Assembly (NCBI RefSeq): GCF_965215655.1
Contig: NZ_OZ244111.1
Span: 1,674,001 to 1,738,000 of the forward strand
Reading direction: 5' to 3'
DNA from: Nioella sp965215655
Lineage (GTDB): Bacteria > Pseudomonadota > Alphaproteobacteria > Rhodobacterales > Rhodobacteraceae
DNA: 64,000 nucleotides
Part shown: positions 17,558-25,672 of the stretch, one piece after another
Layout of the letters: every line of letters begins with the position of its first letter
How positions within the stretch are numbered: the first letter of the stretch is position 1
Notes under the pieces: generated by a model
Database searches by the model: none
What the model saw: the letters and a program-made list of their open reading frames with translations, nothing else
Told to the model about the DNA's origin: nothing
Position numbers and translations under genes: made by a program

Positions 17558-18989
17558 GGGCTAGGTCCTCATGCGCCTGCAGCCCGTCCCGTGCGAGGGC
17601 GCGCATCAGGTTTGCGGTCTCGCCATATTGTTCGCTGCGCCTGAGGATTTCCCCGACCGGATACGCAGTTGCCCGATGCTGACCGACGATCTTGTCCCCG
17701 ACCTGTTCGCCATCGGTCCTGAATACAATCAGATTGCGCAGGCGCTGTTCCTGTGGCCCTTCGTCGAGCACTTCGGTCACATGGGTGATGCGGCGGCTGC
17801 CATCGCGATGGCGCTCCACATGAATGATGACGTCAATCGACCGCTGGAACATTTCCTGAATGATTTCAGGCCCAAGAGAGCTGAACCCCATGGTCACAAG
17901 CGCGGTCATTCTGGACATGGCATCTTCGGGGGAGTTTGCGTGTAATGTACTCATGGAGCCGTCATGCCCGGTGTTCATGGCCTGAAGCAGGTCGAAAGCT
18001 TCCGGTCCCCGGACCTCGCCCACGATGATGCGGTCCGGCCGCATTCGCAGGCAGTTCCTGACCAGATCCCGCATTGGGATCTGGCCCTTGCCCTCGACAT
18101 TCGGCGGACGGGTTTCCAGACGCACCACATGCGGCTGCTGCAAGCGCAGCTCGGCGGTATCCTCGCAGGTGACGATGCGCTCGTGTTCCTCGATATATCC
18201 GGTCAGGGCATTCAGCATCGTGGTCTTGCCCGATCCTGTTCCGCCAATGATCAGGATGTTGCAGCGGCATCGGGCGAGGATGCGCAGCAGTTCGGCCCCA
18301 CCCGCGGAAATGACGCCGCGGTTGACCATCTGATCGACCGTCAGAACATCCTGCCGAAACAGCCGGATGGTCAGGGACGGCCCGTTGATGCTGACGGGTG
18401 GAATGATCACGTTCACGCGCGATCCATCCTTCAGGCGGGCGTCACAGATCGGGCTGGCCTCATCGACGCGGCGGCCCACCAGGCTGACCATGCTCTGGCA
18501 GACGTTCAGCAACTGGTTGGTATCCCGGAACCGGACATCGGTCTTGCGCAGCACACCGTCGATCTCGACATAGATCGGCTCGGTGCCGTTCACCATGATC
18601 TCGGTGATGTTGCCCTGGGTCAGAAACCGTTCCAGCGGCCCGAAGCCGAGCATGTCATCGCTGATTTCGTTCAGCAACCGCTCTTCCTCTGCGGCGGATA
18701 CCTTCAGTTTGTCGCTGATGATGATCTCGTCCAGCGCGGCGGCAATCAATGCGCGCCCCTGAGTTATGCCTCCGCGCAGCAACCGTGCGGCATCGAGTTC
18801 CTCGATCAGCCGGGAAAACACCAGGCGGCGCAGATCGCGATAGGCGTCTTCCTGTTCGAGACTTGCATCGTCTTCCGAACTCGAATCGAGGATTTCAAAC
18901 CCACTGGCTGACGGTGAAGTTTCTTGAAATACCCCACTGGGTATTCCGAAACCGGCAGGTGATGCGTTGGAATTCTTCTTTCCGAACAT
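17547..18989 (-). CDS. tadA: TadA/CpaF, Flp pilus assembly ATPase
   Basis: A 480-residue secretion ATPase of the PulE/VirB11 superfamily that powers Flp pilin polymerisation. Visible motifs are the Walker A GGTGSGKTT, the Asp box ERIVTCEDTAEL, Walker B RIIVGEVRGPEAFD and the His box GSMSTLHANSP. A Ser/Asp/Glu-rich N-terminal tail precedes the conserved region. I chose the ATG at 18989 (MFGKK), with AAAAGG upstream; 23 further in-frame residues upstream do not resemble the family and lie in the leader. Confidence 0.94.
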   Translation of the reverse strand: MFGKKNSNASPAGFGIPSGVFQETSPSASGFEILDSSSEDDASLEQEDAYRDLRRLVFSRLIEELDAARLLRGGITQGRALIAAALDEIIISDKLKVSAAEEERLLNEISDDMLGFGPLERFLTQGNITEIMVNGTEPIYVEIDGVLRKTDVRFRDTNQLLNVCQSMVSLVGRRVDEASPICDARLKDGSRVNVIIPPVSINGPSLTIRLFRQDVLTVDQMVNRGVISAGGAELLRILARCRCNILIIGGTGSGKTTMLNALTGYIEEHERIVTCEDTAELRLQQPHVVRLETRPPNVEGKGQIPMRDLVRNCLRMRPDRIIVGEVRGPEAFDLLQAMNTGHDGSMSTLHANSPEDAMSRMTALVTMGFSSLGPEIIQEMFQRSIDVIIHVERHRDGSRRITHVTEVLDEGPQEQRLRNLIVFRTDGEQVGDKIVGQHRATAYPVGEILRRSEQYGETANLMRALARDGLQAHEDLAHAG

Positions 18990-19047
18990 ATTATGGGCCT
19001 TTTGGGAAATGAATATGTACCGTCTGATCCGAATGCCCCAATCGGAT

Positions 19048-19086
19048 TGCGAGGCCACACCAAAACTGGGTGGCCTCGCATTTTTT
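19048..19086. terminator. Stem-loop between flp and tadA
   Basis: A perfect 11-bp inverted repeat (TGCGAGGCCAC at 19048-19058 and its complement at 19070-19080) has an 11-nt loop and a T6 run on the plus side. As an intrinsic terminator it points rightward on the plus strand, opposite to flp and tadA. On the minus strand it forms a hairpin in the flp-tadA spacer, where it could stabilise the short flp mRNA and lower tadA expression. Confidence 0.55.
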
Positions 19087-19119
19087 GTTTCACGAAAGCC
19101 CGAAAGGCGGTCTGCAAGA

Positions 19120-19281
19120 TTATTGCAGAGCGGTGCTGATGGATGTGAAAGCGGTGGTCAGATCCGTTCCCACAGTGCCCAAGATTCCGACGATTGCGAC
19201 GGCAATCAACGACCCGATCAGGCCATATTCGATTGCGGTTGCTCCGTCTTCGGACGTCATGAAAGTAGTAAGTTTGTTCAT
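19120..19281 (-). CDS. flp: Flp-type pilin
   Basis: A 53-residue type IVb pilin. The prepilin peptidase site is G13/A14 in EDGATAIEYG, with Glu at +5 and Tyr at +6 of the mature protein, then a hydrophobic helix (GLIGSLIAVAIVGIL) and a short tail. I chose the ATG at 19281 because a strong AGGGGG site lies about 8 nt upstream, and a 64-residue in-frame extension upstream has no pilin features. It is the first gene of the minus-strand tad half. A prepilin peptidase is needed but is not encoded here. Confidence 0.93.
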   Translation of the reverse strand: MNKLTTFMTSEDGATAIEYGLIGSLIAVAIVGILGTVGTDLTTAFTSISTALQ

Positions 19282-19885
19282 TTTTTTACCCCCTAAGTGG
19301 TAGTTAATTCCCCCAACGCCATTAAGATTGCATGGTGGCGCAACCCGTAGAAGTGTACTTGTGTATAAGATTTGGATCGTTTGATAATTTAAATATCGTT
19401 TGGTAAAGTATCTCATACTTTTGTATATGTTCGCGGCCAAATGGGTTTCTGACCTCGAAACAGTAAAAAACAACTGTTTCCGACACTGAAAGAGACCAAG
19501 TGGATTTGCGGCAAATCCGAATCGAATTGGGGGCAGGGCATTGCGCAGCGACTCGCTGTCCGGTCAATCCGGCTGTATGGGGATGCCAGTTATCGACACC
19601 TCCTGAAGGAGGATTGCTGTTTGCCCCGACTTTCTGGCCGGGGTCTGCTGTGACTTCGGGAATCCCGCAAATCTTTGCGACGGACGGTCATGACAAGACA
19701 AATCAGCTAAAAACAGTTTCCTCTGCCATGACCTTTCTGATCGCCGCCGAACATCTTTACGCCCGTGCCGGGGCAAGCTGAAAGCCATGTCCCGTAGTGT
19801 CGAGCCATGCATTGACCGCGCGGACGCAAGAGAAGCATCTTCCGCTCCCCCACTCCCTTGTCGTTCAAGCGCCCTGCCGTGGTTG
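19282..19885. other. Intergenic region upstream of flp
   Basis: The first 220 nt next to flp are AT-rich and probably hold the flp promoter. The rest is GC-rich. Short open frames on both strands lack Shine-Dalgarno sites and recognisable products. I see no clear terminator for the ABC-transporter operon that ends at 19886. Confidence 0.45.
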
Positions 19886-20947
19886 CTAGATCCTCTGGCC
19901 CGCTTCATCGAACAGGTGCAGATGCCGGGAATCCAGGCTGACGCGCTGTGCGCTGCCTTCTCTCAGGATCACCTGACCCGGCGTGCGGATCTTCAGGATC
20001 TGTTCGCCCAGCATTGCGTTGATGATGGTATAGCTGCCGAGCGGTTCGACTGATGAAACCGTCACCTCGAAGCTTGGGTTTCCGTCGCTCTCGCCAAGCC
20101 AAATGTCCTCTGGCCTGACACCGAGCGTACCTTCTCTGCCCTTTGGGGGCGAGCCACTGATTGCAACGCTTTCAGGCAGGATATCGGCGATGAAGTGCGC
20201 ACCGTGTTCATCGAAGTACCCCTGGAAAAGATTCATCGGCGGTGATCCGATGACCTTGGCGACGGCGATCGAGCCGGGCCGACCGTAGACCTCGTCAGGT
20301 GTGCCGATTTGCGCGATCTTTCCGTCGATGACGACCGCCACCCGATCCGAGATCGCCATGACCTCCTCCTCGTCATGACTAACATAGACGAATGTCTGGT
20401 TATTTTCGCGTTGCAGCCGTTTCAGTTCCACCCGCATCTCTTCGCGCAGGCGGGCATCGAGCGCGGCAATCGGCTCGTCCAGAAGCATGGCACGGCTGTC
20501 TGCAGCAAAGGCCCGGCCAAGGGCGATCCGCTGGCGTTCCCCCCCCGACATCTGCGCGGGGTTCTTGTGCAGGATATGGCTGACATGCAGAACCTCGGAC
20601 ACGAAATCCAGCCGTTCCGCGATCTCGCGCTCCGATGCGCCGCGTTCCCTGAGCGGGAAAATGATGTTTTCACGCCCCGTCATATGCGGAAAAAGCGCGA
20701 GGTTCTGGAACACCATGGAAATGCCGCGCTCGGAGACATCCATCCCGGCCCCATCGCGACCCGAGAGCACAACTTGCCCTTCATCCGGTTGCAGCAAGCC
20801 CAGGATCAGCTTGAGGATCGAGGTTTTGCCGGTCGATGGCGGCCCGAAGATGCCGAAAAACTCGCCCTGTTCCACACTCATGTTGATCGGTCCGAGCGTG
20901 AATTCCGGATAGGTCTTCACTGCGTTGGTAAGTTCAATCGCCGTCAT
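19886..20947 (-). CDS. ABC importer ATPase 1 (MalK/UgpC type)
   Basis: A 353-residue ATPase of the carbohydrate-uptake (CUT1) class. It has Walker A GPPSTGKTS (an unusual loop that still fits GxxxxGK[ST]), Q-loop VFQNLALFP, a canonical signature MSGGERQR, Walker B AMLLDEPIAALD, H-loop YVSHDEEE and a TOBE-like regulatory tail (LGVRPEDIWLG). It is the last gene of the importer operon, 3 nt after ATPase 2. Two different ATPases in one importer recall the rhizobial glycerol transporter GlpS/GlpT. Substrate unknown. Confidence 0.85.
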   Translation of the reverse strand: MTAIELTNAVKTYPEFTLGPINMSVEQGEFFGIFGPPSTGKTSILKLILGLLQPDEGQVVLSGRDGAGMDVSERGISMVFQNLALFPHMTGRENIIFPLRERGASEREIAERLDFVSEVLHVSHILHKNPAQMSGGERQRIALGRAFAADSRAMLLDEPIAALDARLREEMRVELKRLQRENNQTFVYVSHDEEEVMAISDRVAVVIDGKIAQIGTPDEVYGRPGSIAVAKVIGSPPMNLFQGYFDEHGAHFIADILPESVAISGSPPKGREGTLGVRPEDIWLGESDGNPSFEVTVSSVEPLGSYTIINAMLGEQILKIRTPGQVILREGSAQRVSLDSRHLHLFDEAGQRI

Positions 20948-20950
20948 GGT

Positions 20951-22054
20951 TCAGCGGCCTCCCAGCCGTCGGCCCGAGTCTAGGTCAAAGGCCATGCTTG
21001 CGTCGGAAGGCAGGAAGAACGGAACGTCATCGCCCACCTCCAGTTGTGCTTGATCGTCGAATGCAAGGAACATGGTTTCCTGTACCTGGAGGTATGCGAG
21101 CCGCTTTGGCCCCACCCGTTCCAGAACCTCGACCTTGCCGTGCATCGTGATGTCGGTCGGGCCACGCCGGTCACCGAAATAGATGTCCTGCGGGCGGATC
21201 CCGAAAGACCCGCTATGCACCCTGGCATCGCTGGTGAAATCCGCCCGCACTTTCCCGGCAAGCGGAATCTCGGCCCCGCCATGCAGCATCAGGTGCAGTT
21301 CCCCGCGCTCTTCCCGCAACTCGCCGTCAACAAGGTTCATCCGCGGGCTGCCAACGAAATTGGCGACGAAGCGGTTTTGCGGATCGTTGTAGATGTCCAG
21401 CGGCGCGCCGTATTGCATCAGCTTGCCCTGGTCGATGATGGCGATCTTGTCCGCCAGGCTCATCGCTTCGATCTGGTCATGGGTGACATAGATCATCGTC
21501 TGGCCGAACTCGTGTTGGAGCACCTTCAGCTCGGCCCGCATATAGGCCCGGAAGCCCGCGTCGAGATTGGACAGCGGCTCGTCCAGCAGGAAGATCCTGG
21601 GCTCGACGATGGCCGAGCGCCCGATGGCGAGTTTCTGCATCTCGTTCACCGACAGGCTGGAGGCAGGCTGATCGAGCCGATGCGATATGCTCATCCGGTC
21701 GGCCATGGCCCTGACGCGCCGGTCGATCTCGGACCTGTCGACCTTCTTGACCTCCAGCCCATAAGACAGGTTCTTGTAAACGCTGAGATGGGTGAAGATC
21801 GCGTAGTTCTGGAACACGAAGCCGATGTTGCGATCCTGGATGCGGATGCGGCTCAGGTCTTGACCGTCGAAACGGATTGCCCCTTCGGTGACGTCCTCCA
21901 GCCCCGCGATCATGTTCATCGTCGTCGTCTTGCCGCAGCCCGATGGCCCCAGAAGCGCGACGAACTCGCCTTCCTCGATGTCGATGGAGATATCGTCAAC
22001 GGCAGTGAAGTCGCCAAAGCGTTTGGTAACGTTCTGGATTTGAATGGATGACAT
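20951..22054 (-). CDS. ABC importer ATPase 2 with degenerate signature motif
   Basis: A 367-residue CUT1-type ATPase with a canonical Walker A (GPSGCGKTT), Q-loop FQNYAIF, Walker B RIFLLDEPLSNLD and H-loop VTHDQIE. Where LSGGQ is expected it reads SLSVNEMQKLAIGRS. The C-loop is therefore altered while the partner ATPase keeps a normal one, so the heterodimer would have one canonical and one degenerate ATP site. A TOBE region (GIRPQDIYFG) follows. It lies between the permease genes and ATPase 1. Confidence 0.85.
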   Translation of the reverse strand: MSSIQIQNVTKRFGDFTAVDDISIDIEEGEFVALLGPSGCGKTTTMNMIAGLEDVTEGAIRFDGQDLSRIRIQDRNIGFVFQNYAIFTHLSVYKNLSYGLEVKKVDRSEIDRRVRAMADRMSISHRLDQPASSLSVNEMQKLAIGRSAIVEPRIFLLDEPLSNLDAGFRAYMRAELKVLQHEFGQTMIYVTHDQIEAMSLADKIAIIDQGKLMQYGAPLDIYNDPQNRFVANFVGSPRMNLVDGELREERGELHLMLHGGAEIPLAGKVRADFTSDARVHSGSFGIRPQDIYFGDRRGPTDITMHGKVEVLERVGPKRLAYLQVQETMFLAFDDQAQLEVGDDVPFFLPSDASMAFDLDSGRRLGGR

Positions 22055-22063
22055 CTTGGCCCC

Positions 22064-22996
22064 CTATTTCTTGGCCATCAAGGACAGGCCCTTCATCGCA
22101 AGGATGCTGAGCGCGATGAGGATCGACAGCCCCATGGTCGCCACATAGGCCCATTCCAGCTCGCCGAAGGTCTGGTTGTAGAGAAAGACCGAGATCGTTT
22201 CCGTCTGCACACCCGGACCACCATTGGTCATGATGAACACCAGGTCGAATATCTTGAAACATTCGACCGCGCGCAGGACGAGCGCGATAATGATGACAGT
22301 CTTCATGCGCGGCAGGATGATCTTGACGAAGTTCTGCCAGTTCGACCCACCAAGCAACCGCGCCGCAAGAAGCTGGTCGGACGGCACCCCCAGCATTCCC
22401 GCCAGCAGGATCAGGAACATCAGCGGCGTCCATTGCCAGATATCCGCGATGATGACCGAGATCATCGCCCGGTTCACATCGGTCAGCCACGAGAACTCTG
22501 GCGGCAGGCCGAGGTGGTCATTGACCGGCCCGGTGCCCTGAAAGAGCAGGAAGAACATCAGTCCGACCACGGCAGGCACGATCATCATCGGTGTCAGCAT
22601 GATCGAGTAGAACAGCTTGCGGCCCGGAAACTGGTCGATGAACAGATAGGCCAGCGCCATGCCAAGGAAGAACTGCGCGGGCACTGCCACGATCATGATC
22701 AGCACCGTGCGCCACAATGCCCCCCAGAACCGGGGATCGGTGACCATGTACCAATAATTCTCACCCCAGTTGAACACCTCCCAGGCCTGGTACCAGGGGA
22801 TGCCTTCCAGCGGTGTCCACCAGGTGAACGACAGGTAGAGCTGCATGAGCAGGGGAAAGACCACGATGAAGACAAGCAACAGGAGCGTCGGCAGGACGAA
22901 CCAGAAGCCCATCTTCTGACCGTCGCGGGCGACACGGGTCCAGTATCCCGCGTTCGCGTTGCTGTTGCTGATTTCGGGTGCTGTTTGATCGGTCAT
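22064..22996 (-). CDS. ABC importer permease (MalF/UgpA type)
   Basis: A 310-residue inner-membrane permease with about six helices and the EAA loop (QLLAARLLGGSNWQNFVKIILPRM, around residues 200-225) that docks on the ATPase. I chose the ATG at 22996, which overlaps the stop of the upstream permease as ATGA; a 97-residue upstream extension is the other gene's shadow. It works with the second permease and the binding protein in this operon. Confidence 0.88.
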   Translation of the reverse strand: MTDQTAPEISNSNANAGYWTRVARDGQKMGFWFVLPTLLLLVFIVVFPLLMQLYLSFTWWTPLEGIPWYQAWEVFNWGENYWYMVTDPRFWGALWRTVLIMIVAVPAQFFLGMALAYLFIDQFPGRKLFYSIMLTPMMIVPAVVGLMFFLLFQGTGPVNDHLGLPPEFSWLTDVNRAMISVIIADIWQWTPLMFLILLAGMLGVPSDQLLAARLLGGSNWQNFVKIILPRMKTVIIIALVLRAVECFKIFDLVFIMTNGGPGVQTETISVFLYNQTFGELEWAYVATMGLSILIALSILAMKGLSLMAKK

Positions 22997-23850
22997 TGCT
23001 TGAGTGCTCCGAATGTCAGGCCGCGCACCAGGTGTTTCTGGATCATCAGGCCGAAGATGACGGGCGGGATGGCGGCGATCACGCCGAGGGCAGCCTTCAT
23101 GCCATACATCTGCCCGCCCATGGCCGAGGTCAGGGTTGCCATGTAGACAGGCAGCGTCACCCAGTCCCTCTGGGTCAGCAGAAGCGCCAGAAGATAGTCG
23201 GACCAGTTCAGGATGAAGACGAAAAGCGCACAGGTCGCGAGCCCCGGCTTCACGATGGGAAGGGTGATCCGGTAGAACACCCGCCAATAGGAACAGCCCG
23301 CCACGCGTGCGGCGTCCTCGATCTCGACCGGCACCTCATCGAAGAAGGTTTTCATCAGCCAGAAGGCGAAGGGCAGGGTGACGATGCCGTAGATCAGGCT
23401 CAGCCCCCACCAGGTATCGACGGCCCCCAGAAAGGACCACATCACCATGACGGGGATCATCACCGCAAGCGGCGGGAAGAGGCGCAGTTGCAGGACCGAA
23501 AGGGGCAGCGACTGCGCAAGGCCGAAACGCACCACCGCATAAGATGACAGGGTTCCGCAGACGACTGCGACCAGGGTTCCCATGATCGAGGTCACAAGGC
23601 TGGCGATCAGCGGCCCCACGATGGTCCGGTCGAGAGAAACCACCAGCCCCTCGGCCCGGCCGAAGAAGATGAACTCGAAATTCTGAAGCGTCGGGTTTTC
23701 GGGGAACCATGTTAGCCCCGCGACGGTTGTCCATTCCGGGTGAGGTTTGAACGCCATCGTGACCATCCACAAAAGCGGATAGAGCACGACCGCGCATGCC
23801 AGCAGAACGAAGAAGTATTTCAGCGCCATTGCGCCCGGTGACGGTTTCAC
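22993..23850 (-). CDS. ABC importer permease (MalG/UgpE type)
   Basis: A 285-residue permease with six predicted helices, the EAA-type loop (EDAARVAGCSYWRVFYRITLP) and the typical C-terminal YMATLTSAMGGQMYGM segment. The likely start is a GTG at 23850 with AGG upstream; an ATG at 23829 is an alternative that has no visible ribosome site. It follows the binding-protein gene after 84 nt and overlaps the other permease. Confidence 0.86.
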   Translation of the reverse strand: MKPSPGAMALKYFFVLLACAVVLYPLLWMVTMAFKPHPEWTTVAGLTWFPENPTLQNFEFIFFGRAEGLVVSLDRTIVGPLIASLVTSIMGTLVAVVCGTLSSYAVVRFGLAQSLPLSVLQLRLFPPLAVMIPVMVMWSFLGAVDTWWGLSLIYGIVTLPFAFWLMKTFFDEVPVEIEDAARVAGCSYWRVFYRITLPIVKPGLATCALFVFILNWSDYLLALLLTQRDWVTLPVYMATLTSAMGGQMYGMKAALGVIAAIPPVIFGLMIQKHLVRGLTFGALKQ

Positions 23851-23934
23851 GAGCCTATCCCCCGCTTGTTGCGTGCCGTGTCAGGCGGGCCCGATCTTTG
23901 CCGGGTCCGCCGCATGTCTGGAAAATGCGAAGCG

Positions 23935-25566
23935 CTACGCTTCGTCGACGATGGTCGGCCAGGTTTCGCGACTGGCGAGGATGGCCTCCTCGATCCCGTT
24001 GCGCCGCTGGCGCCGGATGATCCGCTCCCACTGGCTCTGGGCTGCATCCATCGCCTCGCGCGGGGTTTTCTGCCCGGTGATCGCGGCCTGAAGCTCATCA
24101 TCCAGCGCATTGTCGAGCGCGGTCTGCCCGGCAAAGTTGATCGACGGGACCGAGCGCGCGATGGTCGCCGGGATCGTTTCCATGGCGTAGTCATGGTAGG
24201 TCGACGCGACCAGCGGTTCACGGAAGTTCGCCTGCTGCATCGGGTCGAAATAACCGCCCGGATTGCCTGCCATCCATGTATAGGTGCGGGTGGACGACAG
24301 CCATTGCAGGAACAGATAGGCGGCTTCAGGATATTGCGACTGCGACGAGACCCAGGCGGTGATGTGGTAGTACAGAACCGACCGGCGGTTGATCTGGTCG
24401 CCGAAGCGGCGCCCGACCGGCAGATGGCTGCCGATCATGCCGGTTGCAGCGGAACGCGGCGTGCCGTCGGGGTTATACCCGTCCCCGAATTTCACGAGGT
24501 TGGTATAGATCGCCGTATGGGGAATGCGCAGGTTCCACATCTGGGCATAGGCTTCAGCCCATGTGTAGGTCAGCGCATCCGGCGGCGTCCAGTCGAAGGA
24601 GCGCACATGCTCTTCCGCGCACTGGATGCCCAGTTCGGTGTTCAGCTGCGGGTTGGCGTCCTCATCGAAGAAATGGAAGTTCGGGAAGTCCATCGAGGCA
24701 AAGCGCGCATAGAACGTCGCAAGGCCCCAGAACGGGCTCATCAGGTTGCCGTTGCCGTACATGGTGCCATAACCGAAATCCTTGCCGGTGAAGAACTCGG
24801 AAATCCGGTCCACTTCTTCCCAGGTGTTTGGCACAGCCAGTTCGTGCCCGGTTTCCGTCAGGAAGGCATCCTGAACCTCGGGCATCTCATAGATGCCGCG
24901 CAGGTAGAACCAGGTCTGGAAATCGCCGTCGAGCGACACCGAGTAATAGTCACCAGCATAGGTATAGAGCAGCTGCTCCATCTCAGGTGTCGGCGTGCCA
25001 CGCTCCGGGTCGCCCCAGTCGGGCTGGTATTGCGCCACGAAGTCGGAGCAGTTGACCGCACCGCCGGAGGACACGAGATCGCCGGTGGAATTCCACGGGC
25101 CAGTGTAGATGTCATAGGAGCCGGCCTGGGTCGTGACATCCTGCATGACCTTAGTGAAGATGTCTTCCGCCGGGAAGCCCACGATGTCGATCTGGATCCC
25201 GGTCTCGCGTTCCCAAACCTCCTTGACCGACGGTGCCCCATCCGGGAACGGCCGGGTGATCTGGCCGATGGCCCCGTCCGTCAGCAGCATGGTCAGCCGT
25301 TCGGGAACACGGCCCGCCGCACGCAGCGCCCGGATCCCCTCGATCGCACGCCCTTCGGACATGCTGGCGTTGTACTGGAACCTTTCCGCCCCATCAAAAC
25401 CCGTCGGGCCGCCGGTCATGCCTGCGGCGAATTCCTGCGCGCTTGCGGGCGCGGCCATGAAATTTCCCAGCATTCCCATGCTGCCAGCGGCGGCCATGGT
25501 CGCCGAAGAGCTTTTCAGGAACTGGCGGCGAGATGGGTGAAGTAGTTTGGGTGTTCTGAATGACAT
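23935..25566 (-). CDS. Extracellular solute-binding protein, Tat-exported
   Basis: A 543-residue periplasmic binding protein of the family-1 carbohydrate class, longer than the usual 400-450 residues, as in GlpV-like glycerol-binding proteins. The signal carries twin arginines (SRRQFLKSS) and ends near APASAQ. It has the alpha/beta lobes (VTTQAGSYDIYTG, SSQSQYPEAAYLFLQWLSS). It is the first gene of the importer operon and lies 37 nt downstream of the start predicted from a sigma-54 promoter at 25615-25629. A strong GGGAGG precedes the ATG. Ligand unknown; glycerol, another polyol or the substrate of the aco/cox pathway are options. Confidence 0.85.
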   Translation of the reverse strand: MSFRTPKLLHPSRRQFLKSSSATMAAAGSMGMLGNFMAAPASAQEFAAGMTGGPTGFDGAERFQYNASMSEGRAIEGIRALRAAGRVPERLTMLLTDGAIGQITRPFPDGAPSVKEVWERETGIQIDIVGFPAEDIFTKVMQDVTTQAGSYDIYTGPWNSTGDLVSSGGAVNCSDFVAQYQPDWGDPERGTPTPEMEQLLYTYAGDYYSVSLDGDFQTWFYLRGIYEMPEVQDAFLTETGHELAVPNTWEEVDRISEFFTGKDFGYGTMYGNGNLMSPFWGLATFYARFASMDFPNFHFFDEDANPQLNTELGIQCAEEHVRSFDWTPPDALTYTWAEAYAQMWNLRIPHTAIYTNLVKFGDGYNPDGTPRSAATGMIGSHLPVGRRFGDQINRRSVLYYHITAWVSSQSQYPEAAYLFLQWLSSTRTYTWMAGNPGGYFDPMQQANFREPLVASTYHDYAMETIPATIARSVPSINFAGQTALDNALDDELQAAITGQKTPREAMDAAQSQWERIIRRQRRNGIEEAILASRETWPTIVDEA

Positions 25567-25614
25567 GATCTTCCTCCCTTTTGGACATTCAAAGTCGAAG
25601 TCACAAAAAGGAAA

Positions 25615-25629
25615 GCAACGAACGTGCCA
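25615..25629 (-). promoter_or_regulatory. Sigma-54 promoter of the ABC importer operon
   Basis: On the minus strand it reads TGGCAC GTTCG TTGC, followed by TTTCC. This matches the consensus -24 (TGGCAC) and -12 (TTGC) elements with the required 5-nt spacer. Predicted transcription start is near 25603, giving a 37-nt leader with GGGAGG before the ATG at 25566. Confidence 0.9.
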
Positions 25630-25672
25630 TTCTAGGGCGGCGGGCGCAAGATTATTGCGTCACGCCCACCCG

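Noticed and set aside
18990..19058. 23-residue N-terminal extension of TadA
   Set aside because: Not like the family, and the ATG at 18989 has a proper ribosome site.
19282..19473. N-terminal extension of the Flp pilin
   Set aside because: Flp prepilins have short leaders; the ATG at 19281 has the strong ribosome site.
19599..19612. CCTCCTGAAGGAGG hairpin in the flp upstream region
   Set aside because: Loop of only 2 nt, no T-run, no associated gene.
22997..23287. Extended N-terminus of the first permease
   Set aside because: It is the shadow of the second permease; the ATGA overlap at 22993-22996 gives the start.
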